Shown here piece by piece: positions 1 through 8,042 of a stretch of DNA of 64,000 bases; positions within the stretch are counted from its first letter, which is position 1, and every line of letters begins with the position of its first letter. The position numbers were made by a program, and so were the translations under genes. The stretch comes from Rudanella paleaurantiibacter (lineage in GTDB: Bacteria; Bacteroidota; Bacteroidia; Cytophagales; Spirosomataceae): contig NZ_WELI01000013.1 of the NCBI RefSeq assembly GCF_009184635.1, positions 1 through 64,000 of the forward strand, given 5' to 3'. A model generated the notes under the pieces. That model ran no database searches. It saw only the letters and a list, made by a program, of their open reading frames with translations, and had not been told where the DNA came from.

Positions 1-73
1 CTGAGCCTGCCTGTCCTGGTAGAAGAGGGGTGATTTTAGTCCATTCCTGCTCGGTGATCTCATAGCGTCTCAT
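1..73 (-). CDS. IS5-family transposase, N-terminal fragment cut by window edge
   Basis: The complement of this stretch starts with ATG and reads MRRYEITEQEWTKITPLLPG before leaving the window. That opening (MRRYE-T--EW--I-PLLPG) is the typical N-terminus of IS5-family transposases carrying the DUF4096-type domain. Only about 24 codons are visible, so it cannot be said whether the gene is intact. It marks the left edge of the nitrogen-oxide island as a place where mobile DNA has inserted. The outer end of the element should lie in the following 100 bases or so, but no terminal repeat could be confirmed because the other end is outside the window. Confidence 0.75.
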   Translation of the reverse strand, partial: MRRYEITEQEWTKITPLLPGQAGS

Positions 74-436
74 GCCACAAAGATCGTAGGATTGGGTAAG
101 TTTATCCTAATTGTCCACACACTCTAGTTCGTTAACACGAACAGCTACATTTTTCATGTCACAAAACACTGGCATACACCGTTTTGACAAACTCAGGGCG
201 ACTTAGAACTTGAGTCTAATTGGCTAATTTGGTTCTATTTGTCCGTCACGCTGAGCCTGTCGAAGGGCTGTGCGCCAGCTTTTTTCCAACTTGCTGTTAA
301 TCGAGATCCTTTCCCAGAAGAAATCTCATAGTTCGCGTTAACGTTAGTTTTTCATGCCGACGAAGGACCGGGCCGCTGTAGGATAAAATGCCACATTAGT
401 CCTAATAGCCTTCCCATCTCACCAGCCAAACCAACC
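74..436. other. Intergenic region between transposase and nosY, with one REP-like repeat
   Basis: No credible gene is seen. The left part is probably the end of the IS5-like element. A REP-like repeat lies at 245-280 and is listed separately. The rest is moderately AT-rich and shows no clear terminator for the leftward nos operon. Confidence 0.5.
245..280 (+). repeat. REP-like repeat, single copy
   Basis: The core CTGAGCCTGTCGAAGGGC is shared with the inverted pair at 15762-15880. This copy reads GTCACGCTGAGCCTGTCGAA onward and diverges near its 3' end (TGTGCGCCAGC instead of CGTGCGTCAGC). Such extragenic repeats sit outside genes and are usually scattered around a chromosome. Confidence 0.75.
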
Positions 437-1204
437 CTACAGGTCTTTCTTGGCAAACACCCGAACGGCCAGCCATACCGGCACCACCGCCCAAACCAAC
501 ATCACCCCCAGTGCGTACAACGAACCGGTCATACTGCCGAAAAACTCCTGATACAAAGCCCCCGTGTAACCCATCAGGGCCGACACATCCATTTGCAACA
601 TGATAAAAATCCGGGCCAGGTCAACGGGGTTGAGTGTCGTCAGCACGAGCATGGCTTTTTCGAGGGGGTAGTCGCTGAAACTAAAGAGGATGGTGAGCAC
701 AAGCCCGTCGTACAGCAGCCCGAAATAAAACCAGATGAGCAGAGCCAGACCAATGCCCTTGGCTTTGTCGCGGGTGCAAACCGAAGCCAGAAACGCCAAC
801 GCCACAAAAACCAGTGTGAGCGCAACACCCGCAGCCAGCAGGGCGGCACCGGTTGAACCGGGGGCATACAGCAGTACCGGACCACCAACGCCCACCAGAA
901 ATGCCGTTACCAGCGACGAAGCTACCCCCGCAAATTCGCTCAGGAGCAGCTTGCTCCGGTTGATGGGTTGGGCCAGCAACAGCTCGATAAACTCGTAGGA
1001 GTTGTAAAAGTGAATAGTCGTAAAAATGAGGCTGATGAGCGGCACCACCATCAGCACAATGTTGAGCAGGCTCATCAGCCCTTTGCTCGCATTGCTTTCC
1101 ATGCCGAATAGCGTGGCCGATACCACCAGCAGAAACACCGTGTAGGCAAGCACAATCCGATTTTGCAGAATGTCGAGCCAAACGTATTTGATGACCTTGT
1201 TCAT
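437..1204 (-). CDS. nosY: NosY-type ABC transporter permease
   Basis: This 255-residue protein is a hydrophobic membrane protein with about six membrane segments, of the ABC-2 permease type. It opens with MNKVIKYVWLDILQNRIVLA, the usual NosY start in which a short cytoplasmic helix precedes the first membrane span, and the cytoplasmic loop contains the typical FIELLLAQPINRSKLL. With NosF it would form the ABC transporter that, together with periplasmic NosD, supplies sulfur for assembly of the CuZ centre of N2O reductase. It is the last gene of the leftward nos operon. It follows nosF after an 85-bp gap containing GAGCGAA-type repeats. The family assignment rests on position and overall pattern, since ABC-2 permeases are poorly conserved in sequence. 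Confidence 0.88.
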   Translation of the reverse strand: MNKVIKYVWLDILQNRIVLAYTVFLLVVSATLFGMESNASKGLMSLLNIVLMVVPLISLIFTTIHFYNSYEFIELLLAQPINRSKLLLSEFAGVASSLVTAFLVGVGGPVLLYAPGSTGAALLAAGVALTLVFVALAFLASVCTRDKAKGIGLALLIWFYFGLLYDGLVLTILFSFSDYPLEKAMLVLTTLNPVDLARIFIMLQMDVSALMGYTGALYQEFFGSMTGSLYALGVMLVWAVVPVWLAVRVFAKKDL

Positions 1205-1225
1205 ATTGAGTGATTGGGCGAAATT

Positions 1226-1320
1226 GAGTGAATGAGCGAATGAGTTAACAAGAGCGGGAACGTATGTGGGGTATCATGCTGAAGCGAAATCACTCGTTCA
1301 CGCGTTCGCTCTTTCGCTCA
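1226..1320. repeat. GAGTGAA/GAGCGAA low-complexity repeats, inverted across the nosF-nosY gap
   Basis: The gap strand carries GAGTGAATGAGCGAATGAG (1226-1244) and the opposite strand carries a related GAGCGAAAGAGCGAACGCG run at 1292-1320. The second run encodes the last residues of NosF, so the NosF tail may have been extended by repeat sequence. The two runs could pair imperfectly in the transcript. No function is known. Confidence 0.45.
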
Positions 1321-2036
1321 TTAGACATGATGCTCGCTATCGCCCGACCCAGCTTGACCTCGCCGGTAATGTCTTGAAGCCATTCGACGGGCTTGAAAAA
1401 CTGCAACTGACCGTCCTGCAAATACATGACATCGGTGGTAAGCTCGTCGAGGTCACTCAGCACGTGCGACGTAATCAGGATCAGCTTGCCTTTGGCTTTT
1501 TCTTTCAGGATTTTGTCTTTCAGAATCTCCGACGCCAGCGGGTCGAGACCAGCGGTTGGTTCGTCGAGGATAAGCACTTTCGGGTCGAACAAAAAGGCCA
1601 GGCAGGCGCTTACTTTCTGGCGCGTCCCGCCCGATAGCGACTGCATTGTTTTGTCGAAAAGCGCCGGTAAGCCAAACGCCCGAATCAGCTCTTCGTCGAG
1701 GTAGTTGCTCTGCGCCGGGCTTTGGTTGGTGCCCCGCAAATCTTTCATCATTGCAAACACCTGCCGAATCTTCATATTGTCGGGGTATCGGCCAATCTGC
1801 GGCATGTAGCCAATGTCGCGCCGGTACTGCCACCCACCCCGGATCGGCTCGCCCAGAAAGCTGATTTCACCGGCATCGGGCACCACCAACCCCAAAATCG
1901 ACTTGATAAACGTGGTCTTTCCCGACCCGTTAGGGCCAATGAGCGACACGGCCTGCTCGGCCTGAAACGTCGCCGAAAGCGGTTGTAAAACCTTCAGCCG
2001 ACCGTACGATTTTTCGAGTTTGGTTACGGTAATCAT
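1290..2036 (-). CDS. nosF: NosF-type ABC transporter ATP-binding protein
   Basis: This 248-residue protein is a single ABC ATPase domain. The Walker A motif GPNGSGKTT lies near residues 34-42, the signature is LSGGTRQK, and Walker B plus the catalytic Glu are VLILDEPTAGLDP, followed by the switch His in ITSHVL. It powers the NosY permease for copper-site assembly of NosZ on the cytoplasmic face of the membrane. Its ATG overlaps the nosD stop by 4 bp (2033-2036), which points to translational coupling. It is shorter than the roughly 300 residues of Pseudomonas NosF. The C-terminal dozen residues (SNERKSERVNE) are low in complexity and coincide with an intergenic repeat type. Confidence 0.93.
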   Translation of the reverse strand: MITVTKLEKSYGRLKVLQPLSATFQAEQAVSLIGPNGSGKTTFIKSILGLVVPDAGEISFLGEPIRGGWQYRRDIGYMPQIGRYPDNMKIRQVFAMMKDLRGTNQSPAQSNYLDEELIRAFGLPALFDKTMQSLSGGTRQKVSACLAFLFDPKVLILDEPTAGLDPLASEILKDKILKEKAKGKLILITSHVLSDLDELTTDVMYLQDGQLQFFKPVEWLQDITGEVKLGRAIASIMSNERKSERVNE

Positions 2037-3259
2037 GGTTGTTTCATCAGAGGGTTGGCATCGACCAGCGCTTCGGGCGTCAGGCTCGGTATTACCTTTT
2101 CGGCCCGGTCGAGGAGGGTTACAATAAAGCTGCGTAGGAGCACCACACCATGCGGCATCTGCTCAATAATCATGGAGTACAGACTGACCGGGTGGTAGGG
2201 CACATCGCCCCGTCCATCGCGGTTGAGGTCGTAGCCTTCGTACTTGTCCCAGTAGTTTCGGTCGAAGGTGTTAAACACCGTAGTGCCGTTGGTCGCTACG
2301 TCGAACGTATTGGCAATGAACGTATTCTGGCTGAACACATTATCGTTGCAGCTCGCCTGAATCCGCATTCCCCAGCCGTTTTCGGTCAGGCGGTTGTTGC
2401 GGCAGTTGATTCGGCTGGTACCTTCCATGTGAATACCCACGGTGTTTTTGCGGAAGGTATTCTGCTCAATCTGACTGTCGGATATGTCTTTCAGCAGCAG
2501 ACCATAAGCCGCGCTGCCCCAGTTCTGTTCAAAGTGGTTGTGGCGCATAATCACCTTGCGGGTGTACATCACGGCCACGCCCGCGCCATTCTCGCGGAAG
2601 GTGTTGTAGAAGTAGCTGTTTTCGTGCGAAAACATAAAGTGCAGCCCGTAGCGAATATTGCCATGACTGTAGTTTTGGCGAATGGTGGAGTGCGTAACAA
2701 ACTCAAAATAGATACCGTCGCGGTGTCCCCGAATATGGTTGTTCAGAATAGTCAGGCTGTCACACTTCCAGGCATGAATGGCGTTGCCGGTGGTTTGTTC
2801 TTCCTGCGGGCTCCCGGCAATGTCGTTCTGCCGCACCAGACAGTTGTCCGAAGCCGACATATACACCCCGAAATACGCGTTTCGGATTCGGTTGCCAACC
2901 ACGCGCACACGCCGGGTCGACAGGATTTTTACGGCGGCCCAGTCAATGGTACTCGTCCGCCCAACGTTGCGAAGCTCCAGCCCCTGCACCGTGACATCGG
3001 CCGCCCGAATGGTGAAAATTTCCCCTTTTTTCTCTCCATCGACAACCGGGTAATTCTGTCCCAAAATCACCAGCGGCTTATCGACCATCAGGTTTATTTC
3101 GCGGTACAGCCCCTTCTGAATCAAGAGCGTATCAAACGGAGCCGCCTGGGCCAACCCCTGCCGAATGGTATGCACAGGCCCGCTCGGGCCAACAACCACC
3201 GTCCGGGCCGATGCCAGCAACGGAAACAACAATAGCAAAACGTAACGCAGCAGCTTCAT
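2033..3259 (-). CDS. nosD: NosD, periplasmic beta-helix copper-site assembly protein
   Basis: This 408-residue protein has a Sec signal peptide (MKLLRYVLLLLFPLLASA) followed by repeated parallel beta-helix (PbH1 / CASH) coils rich in N, G and H, such as NAYFGVYMSASDNCLVRQND and GIYFEFVTHSTIRQN. This is the architecture of NosD, the periplasmic protein that works with NosF and NosY in building the CuZ centre. It lies between the nosL fusion and nosF and overlaps nosF by 4 bp. The length matches NosD from other bacteria. The conserved stretch near the C-terminus (FNTFDRNYWDKYEGYDLNRD) is also typical of NosD, where it includes the NxWDxYxGxD motif. Confidence 0.93.
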   Translation of the reverse strand: MKLLRYVLLLLFPLLASARTVVVGPSGPVHTIRQGLAQAAPFDTLLIQKGLYREINLMVDKPLVILGQNYPVVDGEKKGEIFTIRAADVTVQGLELRNVGRTSTIDWAAVKILSTRRVRVVGNRIRNAYFGVYMSASDNCLVRQNDIAGSPQEEQTTGNAIHAWKCDSLTILNNHIRGHRDGIYFEFVTHSTIRQNYSHGNIRYGLHFMFSHENSYFYNTFRENGAGVAVMYTRKVIMRHNHFEQNWGSAAYGLLLKDISDSQIEQNTFRKNTVGIHMEGTSRINCRNNRLTENGWGMRIQASCNDNVFSQNTFIANTFDVATNGTTVFNTFDRNYWDKYEGYDLNRDGRGDVPYHPVSLYSMIIEQMPHGVVLLRSFIVTLLDRAEKVIPSLTPEALVDANPLMKQP

Positions 3260-3366
3260 GGAGTGAGGAGTAAGAAACGATGAGTAAGGAGCGATAAGTA
3301 ATGAGCACTTTAAACGTCAAGTCGTCCAGAAGAGAAACACTTGATTACCAAGCCCAAAGACATTGT

Positions 3367-4386
3367 TCACTGTTCACTGTCCCCAAACATCTTCTTCACC
3401 TCTTGCCAGCTCCGGCCGGGTTTACCGTCGGCTTTGGGAAAAGCGGCCAGGTTGCCCGCCATAGGGCTCCGGTACTGTTCGCCCTGAACGAAGGCGGCTT
3501 CGCGGACGTCGATGGGCGAACCCGGTTTGTGGTAGTTATCTACCTGCACAAAGGCCAGGTCGGCGTCGGCGACTTCGTTTTCGGCCAGATAATGCGCCAT
3601 GCAGGCTACATCATCGAAGGTAAACGACCGACCTTTCTGCGTGACGAATTGGGCCGCAAACTTCGGATCAACGATCGTCATTTTGCAGTGGGCGCAGGCA
3701 TCATGCCCGTACCGAATCGGTTCGGGTTTCACCTCGCAACCTTGCATAATCAGGCCAGCCAGCAGAATACCCGTGGCCACGGCTCCCTGACGAAAACCGC
3801 CTTTTACGTTTACCGAGGGGCTTTTTTTGCATAAATACCACTCACAGGCGGTGGCACCCGCTACCAGCAGGCCCGCCAGGATGAAAATCCAACCGCCCAC
3901 ATCCGGCACCGAATACGCACCGAAGTTGAGCAGCGCCTTGTAGCCAATCACCGGTGGCTGATACGCCATGCCCGGCACCTGAATAGGCGCTTTGGGGTCC
4001 AGATTATGCCCGTATTCGTAGCCCCATTTCCAGAAATCGTACAGGGCCAGTACACCTGCCCCCACAAACAACACCAGATTGGTCAGCAGTAACACGCGGT
4101 TTCGGAGCGCGGCCGTCAGCAACCCAAACCCGATAAACGCCCCCACCAGCCACGGCATGTACGTAAACTCGGGAAACATTTCCTCTTTAATGTGCGCCAT
4201 GCCGATGTAGTGATTCAGGCCATTGATGACCTCCACATCGCCCGACAGCTTGTTCAGCCAGATTTTCATAACCAGCCCCTCCGGGTATTGCGGAGCCCAG
4301 AGGTCGATGCGCCAAAGGGGCAAAAAGTACGTACCTATGAGCGAAAGAGAAGCCAATAGGACGGCGAAGCGGGATGTCGTTTTCAT
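3367..4386 (-). CDS. nosL: NosL copper chaperone fused behind an N-terminal membrane domain
   Basis: This 339-residue protein has two parts. Residues 1 to about 205 form a membrane domain with several spans (starting near SRFAVLLASLSLIGTYFLPLW). The C-terminal third is NosL-like: a lipoprotein-like LIMQGCEVKPEPIRYG, then HDACAHCKMTIVDPKFAAQ, which holds the CxxCKM metal site, and FDDVACMAHYL. NosL delivers Cu(I) to NosZ. Classical NosL is a lipoprotein of under 200 residues, so here the lipid anchor seems to be replaced or supplemented by a multi-span membrane anchor. The gene follows nosZ after 112 bp containing a strong stem-loop and precedes nosD by about 107 bp. The fusion has been seen by eye only; the role of the N-terminal half is unknown. 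Confidence 0.88.
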   Translation of the reverse strand: MKTTSRFAVLLASLSLIGTYFLPLWRIDLWAPQYPEGLVMKIWLNKLSGDVEVINGLNHYIGMAHIKEEMFPEFTYMPWLVGAFIGFGLLTAALRNRVLLLTNLVLFVGAGVLALYDFWKWGYEYGHNLDPKAPIQVPGMAYQPPVIGYKALLNFGAYSVPDVGGWIFILAGLLVAGATACEWYLCKKSPSVNVKGGFRQGAVATGILLAGLIMQGCEVKPEPIRYGHDACAHCKMTIVDPKFAAQFVTQKGRSFTFDDVACMAHYLAENEVADADLAFVQVDNYHKPGSPIDVREAAFVQGEQYRSPMAGNLAAFPKADGKPGRSWQEVKKMFGDSEQ

Positions 4387-4421
4387 AACTTATTGGTTTG
4401 CCACAAGGATGAGGGTTATTT

Positions 4422-4459
4422 TGTTATTCCGACCAGCCTGCCGACCGGTCGGAATAACA
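4422..4459 (-). promoter_or_regulatory. Stem-loop between nosZ and nosL
   Basis: There is a perfect 13-bp inverted repeat (arms 4422-4434 and 4447-4459, loop 12 bases) in the 112-bp gap between the nosZ stop and the nosL start. No U-tract follows on the transcribed strand, so it is more likely an mRNA-stabilising or processing hairpin than a strong terminator. It could keep nosZ message more abundant than the assembly genes. Confidence 0.6.
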
Positions 4460-4498
4460 GCACCGCATTCCATGCAGCGTTGGGAAAGGGTAATGGCT

Positions 4499-6487
4499 TT
4501 ACTTTTTAGCGACTTTTTCGGCCTCAGGAGCGGCTGTTTTACCCGTACTGAACGTCAGCGGAACATTGCTACCCTTGGCCGACACCCGCACGTATCCCTG
4601 CATTTCCTGGTGCAGTGCCGAGCAGAAATCGGTGCAGTAGATAGGTGTAATGCCCACCCGGCTCGGTACCCACTTGAGCGTCTGCGTTTCGCCGGGCATA
4701 ATCAGGATTTCGGCGTTGTTGCTGCCTTTCACCGCAAAGCCGTGCGGAATATCCCAATCCTGCTCCAGGTTTGTGACGTGGAAATACACCTCGTCGCCCA
4801 GTTTTACGCCCTCGATATTGTCCGGGGTAAAGTGCGAGCGGATGGCCGTAATGTACACGTGTACCTGATTACCCTCACGCACCACTTTGGCTTCTTTCTC
4901 GCCTTTGGCCGCGTATTTGTGGCCGTTCTCCTCAATCTTGAAGATTTTCTTCGAGTTTTTCTCCAGCAAACTCGCCGGGATCGACTCAGCATAGTGCGGT
5001 TCGCCCACGGTGGGGAAGTCGAGCAGGAGCTTCATCTTGTCGCCCGAAATGTCGTACAACTGCGCCGACTGCGTCAGTTCGGGGCCGGTGGGCAGGTAGC
5101 GGTCTTTCGTAATTTTGTTGTAAGCCACTACATATTTGCCGTGCGGCTTGCTGGTTGGCCCACCGGGAATCGACAAGTGACCCACCGAGTAGTACGTTGG
5201 CACGCGGTCCAGCACTTTCAGGTCTTTGATGTTCCATTTCACCAGCTCCGACGATACGAAGAACGAAGTAATGGCGTTGCCCTGTCCGTCAAATTCGGTG
5301 TGCAGTGGCCCAAGGCCCGGCTTTTGTACTTCGCCGTACAGCACGCTTTCGTATTTCAGCACCGGAATCCCATCAAACTCGCCGTCGTAGGTTTTGCCCG
5401 CAATCGCCTTCTGAATTTTGTCGAACGAAAACACCGGAATCACAGCCGCCAGCTTGCCTGAGCCCACAATAAATTCGCCGGTGGGGTCAACATCGCAACC
5501 GTGGGGCGATTTGGGGCATGGCATAAAATACACCAGGCCGGGGCATTCTTTCGGGTCGAGGGTCATCACCTCATTAATGATGGTCGACGTGGCCGAGTGC
5601 GTTTTTTCGTCGTACAGATTGTGGGCGTATTTGGCCGCCACTTTCTTGCCTTTGCCCTGTTTCAGGTATTCTTCGGCCTTTTTCCAGTTTACCGCCAGAA
5701 TAAAGTCTTTGTCTTTCTGCGACGCGTTCACCTCCAGCAGGGTGCTTGCCTGCTCGGTATTGTAGCAGGAGAAGAAGAACCAGCCGTGCGATTTGCCCTT
5801 GCCAGCCCGCGCCAGGTCGAAGCTGATACCCGGCATTTTCAGCTGAAACTTGATACCCATATGACCCGACTGCGGGTCGACGCTGATAAAGCTGATGTAC
5901 CCCTTAAAGTTCTTCTTGAACGAGCTGATGGGCATATCGCCATCATTATCGGGTGGCACCGAAAACCGGGTTGAAGCCACCACGTACTCGGTATTTTCGG
6001 TGATAAACGGCGATGAGTGATTACCGCCCGAGTTGGGGAGTTCGATAATTTCATCGGTACGGAACGTCGACAGGCTGATCCGGGCCACGCGCGGGGTGTT
6101 GTTGGCATTGCCAAAGGCCCACCGGCCATCATGCTCGCCTTTGGTTTGCGAGAGCGAAATGTGGTGTAAATCATCCCACGGAATGTAGCCGTGCGAGGTG
6201 TTCAGCATCGGTTTGGTTTCCTCGCTGTAGCCCCAGCCGTTTTCGGGGAAGGTCGAAAACACGGGAATGATCTTGAACATCCGCCCTGACGGTAACCCAT
6301 ATACGGACATCTGCCCGTTGAACCCGCCCGACACGATGTTGTAAAACTCGTCGTGCTGTCCGGGGGTGACGTAAACTTTCTGGGCGGCATCGCCCGATAC
6401 AGCCGAACCCGCATCTTTGGGCTTACAGCTGGTTAAGTGAAGGCCGAGAGCGGCCAGGGCGGCTACGGCAACAATAGTACGTTTCAT
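4499..6487 (-). CDS. nosZ: Nitrous oxide reductase NosZ, Sec-type lipoprotein (clade II-like)
   Basis: This protein of 662 residues reduces N2O to N2 in the periplasm. The start was set at MKRTIVAVAALAALGLHLTS with a lipobox Cys at 21, and no twin-arginine motif is present. This is the Sec-dependent type typical of clade II NosZ. The beta-propeller includes WDDLHHISLSQTKGEHDGRW, with CuZ-type histidines near 108, 109 and 119. The C-terminal cupredoxin domain has the CuA site CTDFCSALHQEM, with Cys618, Cys622, His626 and Met629. The residue between the cysteines that is Trp in Pseudomonas NosZ is Asp here. A possible upstream in-frame start adds 28 residues with no signal character, so it was not used. 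The gene sits right behind a cytochrome c gene and ahead of nosL, D, F and Y. Confidence 0.97.
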   Translation of the reverse strand: MKRTIVAVAALAALGLHLTSCKPKDAGSAVSGDAAQKVYVTPGQHDEFYNIVSGGFNGQMSVYGLPSGRMFKIIPVFSTFPENGWGYSEETKPMLNTSHGYIPWDDLHHISLSQTKGEHDGRWAFGNANNTPRVARISLSTFRTDEIIELPNSGGNHSSPFITENTEYVVASTRFSVPPDNDGDMPISSFKKNFKGYISFISVDPQSGHMGIKFQLKMPGISFDLARAGKGKSHGWFFFSCYNTEQASTLLEVNASQKDKDFILAVNWKKAEEYLKQGKGKKVAAKYAHNLYDEKTHSATSTIINEVMTLDPKECPGLVYFMPCPKSPHGCDVDPTGEFIVGSGKLAAVIPVFSFDKIQKAIAGKTYDGEFDGIPVLKYESVLYGEVQKPGLGPLHTEFDGQGNAITSFFVSSELVKWNIKDLKVLDRVPTYYSVGHLSIPGGPTSKPHGKYVVAYNKITKDRYLPTGPELTQSAQLYDISGDKMKLLLDFPTVGEPHYAESIPASLLEKNSKKIFKIEENGHKYAAKGEKEAKVVREGNQVHVYITAIRSHFTPDNIEGVKLGDEVYFHVTNLEQDWDIPHGFAVKGSNNAEILIMPGETQTLKWVPSRVGITPIYCTDFCSALHQEMQGYVRVSAKGSNVPLTFSTGKTAAPEAEKVAKK

Positions 6488-6521
6488 TGTCTTGGTCGTT
6501 AGTGGAGGGGGTATCGGTTCG

Positions 6522-6983
6522 TTATTTCTCTCCGTCGTTTGAGCGCATAAATTCCAGTACGGCGCGGGCATCAGACTCGCTCAGGTTTTGGTTGGGCATC
6601 CGAACCAGGCACTGTTCGAGCATCTTCTGGGCTTCGGGGTCTTTTTCGAGCATCATGTCCACGTTCAGAATCATGTTCATGATCCACTCAGGCTTCCGCC
6701 GTTTGGTTACGTCTTTCCAGCCGGGCCCTACCAGCTTCGTTTCGTCCAGCTTGTGGCACGAGCCGCATTTCACATCGTAAATACTTTTGCCACTGCTTAC
6801 CATAGCCTTATCGAGGGGATTAGTCAGACTGATGGCCTTCACTTCACTACCGTGCACCTCTTCCTGCGCCACTGTCTCGGCCGGATCGGTGGGGGCCTCC
6901 TGAGCCCGTTGCTGTGCACCATCCGAGCAGCCGTACCACCCGACGGTGAGCGCCAGCAGTGCCGTTGTAATGGATCGTTTCAT
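6522..6983 (-). CDS. Monohaem cytochrome c lipoprotein, first gene of the nos operon
   Basis: This protein of 153 residues starts with MKRSITTALLALTVGWYGC, a lipoprotein-type signal peptide ending in Cys, followed by an Ala/Glu/Gln-rich linker. A single class I haem-binding motif KCGSCHKL is followed by KLVGPGWKDVTKRR and the axial-ligand region VRMPNQNLSE. It is probably anchored to a membrane facing the periplasm and is the likely electron donor to NosZ, whose start is 34 bp downstream. An in-frame upstream ATG at 7076 would add 31 residues that do not look like protein. Such a cytochrome gene ahead of nosZ is common in clade II nos clusters. The electron path from quinol to this protein is not visible in the window. 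Confidence 0.92.
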   Translation of the reverse strand: MKRSITTALLALTVGWYGCSDGAQQRAQEAPTDPAETVAQEEVHGSEVKAISLTNPLDKAMVSSGKSIYDVKCGSCHKLDETKLVGPGWKDVTKRRKPEWIMNMILNVDMMLEKDPEAQKMLEQCLVRMPNQNLSESDARAVLEFMRSNDGEK

Positions 6984-7114
6984 GATTAATCTGGTTTGGT
7001 TTCTGTTAATCCAATAAAAGATTTTCGCATCCTCTATTCTTCGACAAAGCAACGGGAGTCTATACGCCCAATGCATGACAAAAGTCAGGTTGCCGTGAGA
7101 TTGATGTCAGGATT

Positions 7115-7129
7115 CAGAATAAAAGACCT
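7115..7129 (+). promoter_or_regulatory. 15-bp motif upstream of ric, shared with the norB upstream region
   Basis: CAGAATAAAAGACCT occurs here, 67 bp before the ric start, and again at 10999-11013, 27 bp before the norB start. On this copy AATAAAAGA is followed by TCTTTATT, giving an imperfect inverted repeat over roughly 7118-7141. Two exact 15-mers in front of two NO-related genes suggest a binding site for a shared regulator or a shared promoter. The Rrf2 regulator at 8043 is an obvious candidate, but that is inference. Confidence 0.55.
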
Positions 7130-7196
7130 CTATATCTTTATTCCCGAATTCGCGATGTGGGTACGCTCGTCGCGCATCCTTTATAGATAGAATCTC

Positions 7197-7946
7197 ATGG
7201 AAACGATTTCTGCATTTAATGCCTCGACTGTTACCGTTGGGCAATTGGTAGCCGACGATATTCGGGCGGCCGAAGTATTCAAACGATTAGGCATTGATTT
7301 TTGCTGCAATGGCAAACGGACCCTTGCCGATGCCTGTGCGCGGGCCGAGGTCTCGGTTGATACCGTGCTCGATAAACTGAGCCAACTCCCCACGGGTAAC
7401 CGCCTGGGCTCCGAACGGTTCGATGAGTGGGAACTGGGCTTTCTGGCCGATTACATCCTCAACGTTCACCACGCGTACCTGTACCAGAACCTCCCGTTTA
7501 TTGAGGAGCTGGTGGTGAAAGTGGCCAATAAACACGGCGTCTACAACCCCACGCTGTTGGTGGTTCGGCAGGTGTTTACCGAACTGAAAGACGACTTGCT
7601 GTCGCACCTGAAAAAAGAAGAAATAGCTCTGTTTCCGTTTATCCGTAAACTCATCAACGGTCAAACAGACCCCTCGGCCGCCTTTGGCGGGCAAGCCGTT
7701 TCGCTCAAAGCACCCATCGATTGTATGGAGCACGAACACAGCTATGCCGGCTCGCTGCTGGCGCAACTCCGCGAAATCACCAACGACTACACGCCCCCGA
7801 CCGACGCCTGCAACTCGCACCGGCTCATGCTGGCAAAAATGGAAGAATTGGAAAACGACCTAATGCGGCACATTCACCTCGAAAACAACATCCTTTTTCC
7901 GAAAGCACTGGCCCTGGAGGGCAACTACAGCCGGGTTGTCGAATAA
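7197..7946 (+). CDS. ric: Di-iron iron-sulfur cluster repair protein RIC (ScdA/YtfE type)
   Basis: This 249-residue protein has the two-domain layout of RIC. An N-terminal ScdA_N (DUF542) segment, TVGQLVADDIRAAEVFKRLG, is followed by the Cys pair FCCNGKRTL (Cys36-Cys37). A hemerythrin-like four-helix domain follows, with HHAYLYQNLP, SHLKKEEIALFPF, MEHEHSYAG and RHIHLENNILFP supplying the di-iron His and Glu ligands. The family repairs Fe-S clusters damaged by NO or peroxide in the cytoplasm. It is divergent from the nos operon and is followed by the Rrf2 regulator, so its context fits a response to NO. The length agrees with E. coli YtfE (220) plus a small insertion. Confidence 0.95.
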   Translation: METISAFNASTVTVGQLVADDIRAAEVFKRLGIDFCCNGKRTLADACARAEVSVDTVLDKLSQLPTGNRLGSERFDEWELGFLADYILNVHHAYLYQNLPFIEELVVKVANKHGVYNPTLLVVRQVFTELKDDLLSHLKKEEIALFPFIRKLINGQTDPSAAFGGQAVSLKAPIDCMEHEHSYAGSLLAQLREITNDYTPPTDACNSHRLMLAKMEELENDLMRHIHLENNILFPKALALEGNYSRVVE

Positions 7947-8042
7947 AAATGGAAGCAAAAAGAGAGTCGTATCTTTTTTTCTGTTTTGTTTTACAATTCA
8001 AAATGTACGGTTTCTCCTATTCACCATTCATTCTTGACAACC

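Noticed and set aside
7101-7120. Possible FNR/DNR-type box (TTGAT...ATTCA) upstream of ric
   Set aside because: The spacing is wrong for TTGAT-N4-ATCAA and the second half-site is poor.
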